A stretch of 64,000 nucleotides of DNA from Tepidimonas aquatica (GTDB taxonomy: Bacteria; Pseudomonadota; Gammaproteobacteria; Burkholderiales; Burkholderiaceae_C). Below are positions 61,198-64,000 of the stretch, piece by piece. The translations under genes and the position numbers were made by a program. Numbering within the stretch: position 1 is the first letter of the stretch; each line of letters begins with the position of its first letter. Location: the NCBI RefSeq assembly GCF_007556585.1, contig NZ_VJNA01000002.1:1-64000 (forward strand), in the 5' to 3' direction. Under the pieces are notes generated by a model. The model saw only the letters and a list, made by a program, of their open reading frames with translations, did no database searches and was not told the origin of the DNA.

Positions 61198-61753
61198 CGC
61201 CCTGTGCTGGCGGCTGCCAGCCCAGGCCCGGTTGTTCGACGTCGGGGACACGAGTGGGCCGTGGCGGCTGTGCAAGGGGTTGGTGCGGCTGGATCGCATA
61301 GGGCGGGATGGCCCTTTGCTCGTGATGCTGGTTGAACCGGGCGACTGGCTGGGAATGGACGCGTTGTGTGGGCAACCCCACCCCTGGCGCGCAACCTGTG
61401 TAACGCCGGTGTGGCTAGAGCCTGCGCCACAGGCACCCAGCGCGCAGCAGCGCGCGCAGTGGTTGACCGAGGCGCTGTTGCAGCAGCCCGCCCGCGCGCA
61501 TGCGATGGCGGCACTGCGCACCGGATCGGTGGCCCAGCGCGTACGTTCGTTGCTGGCGTTGCTGGCCCAACCGGACGTCCTGGGCCGCGCCGCGCCAGAC
61601 GTGTTGCGCGAGCGGCTGCCGCCGCTGCGGGTGCTGGCTGAGCTGGTGGATGCCAAGCCGGAAACGGTGTGCCGCACACTGGGTCAGCTGGTGCCCAAGC
61701 GCGGCAGCGCACGGGGCGAGGGCGAGCCGATGCCCTGGGCTTGGGCGGCCTGA
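61178..61753 (+). CDS. Crp/Fnr-family transcriptional regulator, short sensor domain
   Basis: A 191-residue regulator. The N-terminal cNMP-type beta-roll is shortened (RLFDVGDTSGPWRLCKGLVR, MLVEPGDWLGMDALCG), and the cyclic-nucleotide pocket is not evident. Four Cys (in ALCWRL, RLCKGL, ALCGQP, RATCVTP) could make a redox or metal site, but no FNR-type cluster spacing is visible. The C-terminal helix-turn-helix has LPPLRVLAELVDAKPETVCR. The ATG lies within the end of the copper chaperone gene, so the two are translationally coupled, which hints at a copper- or respiration-related role. Confidence 0.8.
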   Translation: MQATNIDALCWRLPAQARLFDVGDTSGPWRLCKGLVRLDRIGRDGPLLVMLVEPGDWLGMDALCGQPHPWRATCVTPVWLEPAPQAPSAQQRAQWLTEALLQQPARAHAMAALRTGSVAQRVRSLLALLAQPDVLGRAAPDVLRERLPPLRVLAELVDAKPETVCRTLGQLVPKRGSARGEGEPMPWAWAA

Positions 61754-61772
61754 ACGCGTTGGTCCTTTGCAG

Positions 61773-62900
61773 TTACGACGACGCCAGCGCTGGGGCCGCC
61801 ACCGGCGCTGGCGGTGCGGCAGCCCCAGCGCCGCGCTCGAACATCACCACATGATCGACGGCGGCGCGAATCCCGATCCACTCGCCGATCGCGTGGTCGT
61901 GGTGCGAGGGCACATGCGCCTGCAGCAACTGCCCATCGGACAGCCGTAGGGTGTAGAGGAATTCCGCGCCGCGGAACGCCTTGCGCACGATCTCGGCTTT
62001 GAACGGCGAGGCGTCGTCGTGCACCACATCGTCGGCGCGCAGCAGCACCTCGCCTAACCCGTCCGGGAAGGCGCTGGGCAGCGGGCACTCGGCAACGTCC
62101 TCCAGCTCACCCAGCGGGGTCTGCACCACCAGGCGACCCTCGCGCGCCACGATGCGCGCCGGCGCGAACACCCCGTGGCCGATGAACTCCGCCACGAAGC
62201 GCGTTGCCGGCCGGTGGTACAGCGCGTAGGCGTCGTCCCATTGGTGCAGCCGTCCTTCGTGCATGACGCCGATGACGTCACCCAGGGCAAAAGCCTCCAA
62301 CTGGTCGTGCGTGACAAACAGCGCGGTGGTGCCTGCGGCCTTGAGGATCGTGCGCAGCTCGTGCGCCAGCCGTTCGCGCAGGTCCACATCGAGGTTGGAA
62401 AACGGCTCGTCCAGCAGCAGCAGCTGCGGGCGCGGTGCCAGCGCACGCGCCAACGCCACGCGCTGCTGCTGACCGCCCGAGAGCTCGTGCGGGTAGCGCT
62501 GCTCGTAGCCTTGCAGCCCCACCAGCGCCAGCACTTCGGCCACGCGGGTGTGCCGAGCGTTGGCGGCCATGCCGTGCAGGCCAAAGGCCACGTTGCCCTG
62601 CACCGTCAGGTGCGGAAACAGCGCGTAATCCTGAAACACCATGCCGATGCGCCGCGCCTCCGGCGGCACGTGCCGGTGGGACTCGGCCACCACGTCGCCT
62701 GCCAGTGTGATGCGACCGGCGTCGATGCGCTCCAGCCCCGCCACCGCACGCAGCAGTGTCGTCTTGCCGCAGCCCGACGGGCCGATCAACACCCCGATAT
62801 CGCCGGCGGCCAGCGCCAGCGTGACGCCGTCCAGCGCCGGGTGCGCCGCCCCAGGGTAGCGCAACGTAACATCGTGCAGGCCCAAAAACATGCCTTGCAT
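61773..62900 (-). CDS. Fe(III)-type ABC transporter ATPase (FbpC-like)
   Basis: A 375-residue ABC ATPase of the FbpC/PotA type. Walker A GPSGCGKTTLLRA, Q-loop FQDYALFPHLTV, signature LSGGQQQRVALARAL, Walker B LLLLDEPFSNLDVDL and H-switch VTHDQLEAFALG are intact. The C-terminal TOBE-like domain (about 240-350) is typical of iron and sulfate/polyamine transporters. An extra Ala/Pro tail ends the protein. The start is the ATG at 62900 or the one three codons later (62891), since a TACAAT (62904-62899) overlaps the first. It is divergent from its permease gene. Confidence 0.85.
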   Translation of the reverse strand: MQGMFLGLHDVTLRYPGAAHPALDGVTLALAAGDIGVLIGPSGCGKTTLLRAVAGLERIDAGRITLAGDVVAESHRHVPPEARRIGMVFQDYALFPHLTVQGNVAFGLHGMAANARHTRVAEVLALVGLQGYEQRYPHELSGGQQQRVALARALAPRPQLLLLDEPFSNLDVDLRERLAHELRTILKAAGTTALFVTHDQLEAFALGDVIGVMHEGRLHQWDDAYALYHRPATRFVAEFIGHGVFAPARIVAREGRLVVQTPLGELEDVAECPLPSAFPDGLGEVLLRADDVVHDDASPFKAEIVRKAFRGAEFLYTLRLSDGQLLQAHVPSHHDHAIGEWIGIRAAVDHVVMFERGAGAAAPPAPVAAPALASS

Positions 62901-62924
62901 TGTAGATAATGTGCATTCGCATTT
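62899..62924. promoter_or_regulatory. Fur-like box between the divergent iron transporter genes
   Basis: GATAATGTGCATTCGCATTT (62905-62924) keeps the GATAAT-x3-CAT/GCAT hexamer pattern of Fur sites and lies in the 39-base gap between the ATPase and permease genes. It overlaps a TACAAT read on the minus strand (62904-62899). Iron repression of both genes is inferred. Confidence 0.4.
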
Positions 62925-62939
62925 GCACGCGTATCACCG

Positions 62940-64000
62940 ATGGCCGACCCCAACCTCGCCTTGCTCGCTGGCCGGCGCCTGCCGTGGCGCTGGCGGCTGC
63001 ACGCCCCGTGGGTGCAGCTGGCGGTGGTGGTGTTGGCGCTGGTGCTGGCCGCGCCGGTGCTGGCGCTGTTGGCGGCGGCGCTGGGGTGGAACGCCGACTC
63101 CTGGGCCGTGTTGCGCGAGATGGCTGCCACCACATTGCCCGGCTACGCGCTGACCAGCGTGGTGGTGTGTGTCGCGGTGGGGGTGGCGGTGGCGCTGGTT
63201 GGCACCGCCACCGCGGTGGCGGTGACGGTGTTCGATTTTCCAGGCCGCCGCGTGGCCGAGTGGGTGCTGCTGCTGCCACTGGCCATGCCGGCTTACGTGA
63301 CCGCCTACGCCTACACCGACTTTTTGCAGTACGCCGGCCCGGCGCAGACGTGGCTGCGCGACACCTTTGGCCTGCGGGGCCGGGTGCTGCCAGACATCCG
63401 CTCCACCTGGGGGGCGGTGTGGGTGTTCACGTTCACGCTGTACCCGTATGTGTACCTGCTGGCACGCACGGCGCTGACCGAGCGTGCCGCCCAGTTGCTG
63501 GAAGCGGCGCGGCTGCTGGGCGCGCCGCTGGGCCGGCGCCTGCGCACGGTGGCCCTGCCGATGGCGCGCCCGGCCATTGCCGCCGGCGTGGCGCTGGCGC
63601 TGATGGAAACGCTGGCCGACTTTGGCGTGGTGAGCTACTTTGGTGTGCAGACGTTCACGGCGGGCATTTACAAGGCGTGGCTGGTGATGGACGACCGCGT
63701 GGCAGCCGCGCAGCTGGCGTGGATGTTGCTGGCCACCGTCGGCGTGCTGCTGTGGGCCGAGCAGCGCGCCCAGCGCCGCCTGCGCTTTGCGACGGCGCGC
63801 CCAGGCCGTGCGGGGGCCGAAGCGCAGCCGGTGCGGCTGCAGGGCCGCGGCGTGGCGGTGGTGTGGCTGGTGTGCGGCCTGCCGGTGCTGCTGGGGTTTG
63901 GCCTGCCAGTGCTGTTCATGCTGCGTCCGCTGGTGCAGGGGTGGGATGTGCTGCCGTGGCAGGCCTTTGCCGGTTGGGCGCGCAACAGCGTGACGCTGGC
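62940..64000 (+). CDS. Fe(III)-type ABC transporter permease (FbpB-like), N-terminal part
   Basis: The open frame starts ATG at 62940 (MADPNLALLAGRRLPWRW) and runs off the right edge after 353 codons, so the C-terminus is missing. FbpB-type permeases have two fused membrane domains. The first is seen with about six helices and the coupling EAA loop LLEAARLLGAPLGRRLRTVA and LPMARPAIAAGVALALMETL. VVSYFGVQTFTAGIYKAWL is diagnostic for iron(III) permeases. A second domain begins near residue 290 (VAVVWLVCGLPVLLG). It is divergent from the ATPase gene; no binding protein gene lies within the window. Confidence 0.88.
   Translation, partial: MADPNLALLAGRRLPWRWRLHAPWVQLAVVVLALVLAAPVLALLAAALGWNADSWAVLREMAATTLPGYALTSVVVCVAVGVAVALVGTATAVAVTVFDFPGRRVAEWVLLLPLAMPAYVTAYAYTDFLQYAGPAQTWLRDTFGLRGRVLPDIRSTWGAVWVFTFTLYPYVYLLARTALTERAAQLLEAARLLGAPLGRRLRTVALPMARPAIAAGVALALMETLADFGVVSYFGVQTFTAGIYKAWLVMDDRVAAAQLAWMLLATVGVLLWAEQRAQRRLRFATARPGRAGAEAQPVRLQGRGVAVVWLVCGLPVLLGFGLPVLFMLRPLVQGWDVLPWQAFAGWARNSVTL

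Overview
The window is GC-rich DNA from a betaproteobacterium of the order Burkholderiales, most like Comamonadaceae. The support is the gene order (ureJ between ureA and ureB, imuA-imuB-dnaE2, pilD-coaE-zapD-yacG, DUF721-secA), the beta-type RNase E tail, and thiosulfate oxidation (sox) combined with heterotrophic uptake. A Tepidimonas- or Hydrogenophaga-like genus is a guess from gene content. No tRNA, rRNA, CRISPR array or prophage was seen. Both ends cut genes (soxZ at the left, an iron ABC permease at the right).

Left part (1-24.5 kb): the end of a sox cluster (soxZ, soxB), an L-lactate dehydrogenase-type flavoenzyme and a hemerythrin behind an FNR-type box. Next come rne and rluC, divergent across a 593-base gap that carries a strong rne promoter and a structured leader. 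An H-NS protein, a HAD phosphatase, a YlqF/RbgA GTPase and lexA follow, with the imuA-imuB-dnaE2 mutasome facing lexA behind a perfect LexA box. The part closes with a fatty acid desaturase, rpmB-rpmG, trxB, ftsK, lolA and rarA.

Middle (24.5-41.3 kb): a branched-chain amino acid ABC transporter (livHMGF, no binding protein nearby) and lysS, which meets rpoH stop-to-stop. rpoH has a perfect CIRCE element over its promoter. Then come a PQQ-type sugar dehydrogenase lacking an internal segment, a DUF721/DciA protein, secA, argJ, a DUF815 ATPase, a MutT-type Nudix hydrolase, a CBS protein, and pilD-coaE-zapD-yacG.

Urea locus (41.4-57.7 kb): this is the most distinctive part. A truncated IS3-family orfA lies at its left edge. 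ureA-ureJ-ureB-ureC-ureE-ureF-ureG run leftward. Sixty-eight bases from ureA, in the opposite direction, starts a gene of about 1018 codons. It fuses an NCS1-type nucleobase/allantoin permease to a cysteine-rich module and a histidine kinase. It overlaps a LuxR-type response regulator gene, which is followed by a palindromic operator and the urea transporter urtABCDE. ureD is separated from the other urease genes and sits six bases downstream of maeB. The likely logic is that a transporter-like sensor detects urea, or a purine breakdown product that yields urea, and controls uptake (Urt) and hydrolysis (Ure).

Right part (57.7-64 kb): maeB (NADP malic enzyme with a phosphotransacetylase-like domain), a DUF2946 protein, a PCuAC copper chaperone overlapping a Crp/Fnr-type regulator, and a divergent Fe(III) ABC transporter pair (ATPase; permease running off the end) with a Fur-like box between them. 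Large open frames antisense to rne, dnaE2, maeB and soxB are GC-driven shadows and were left out.
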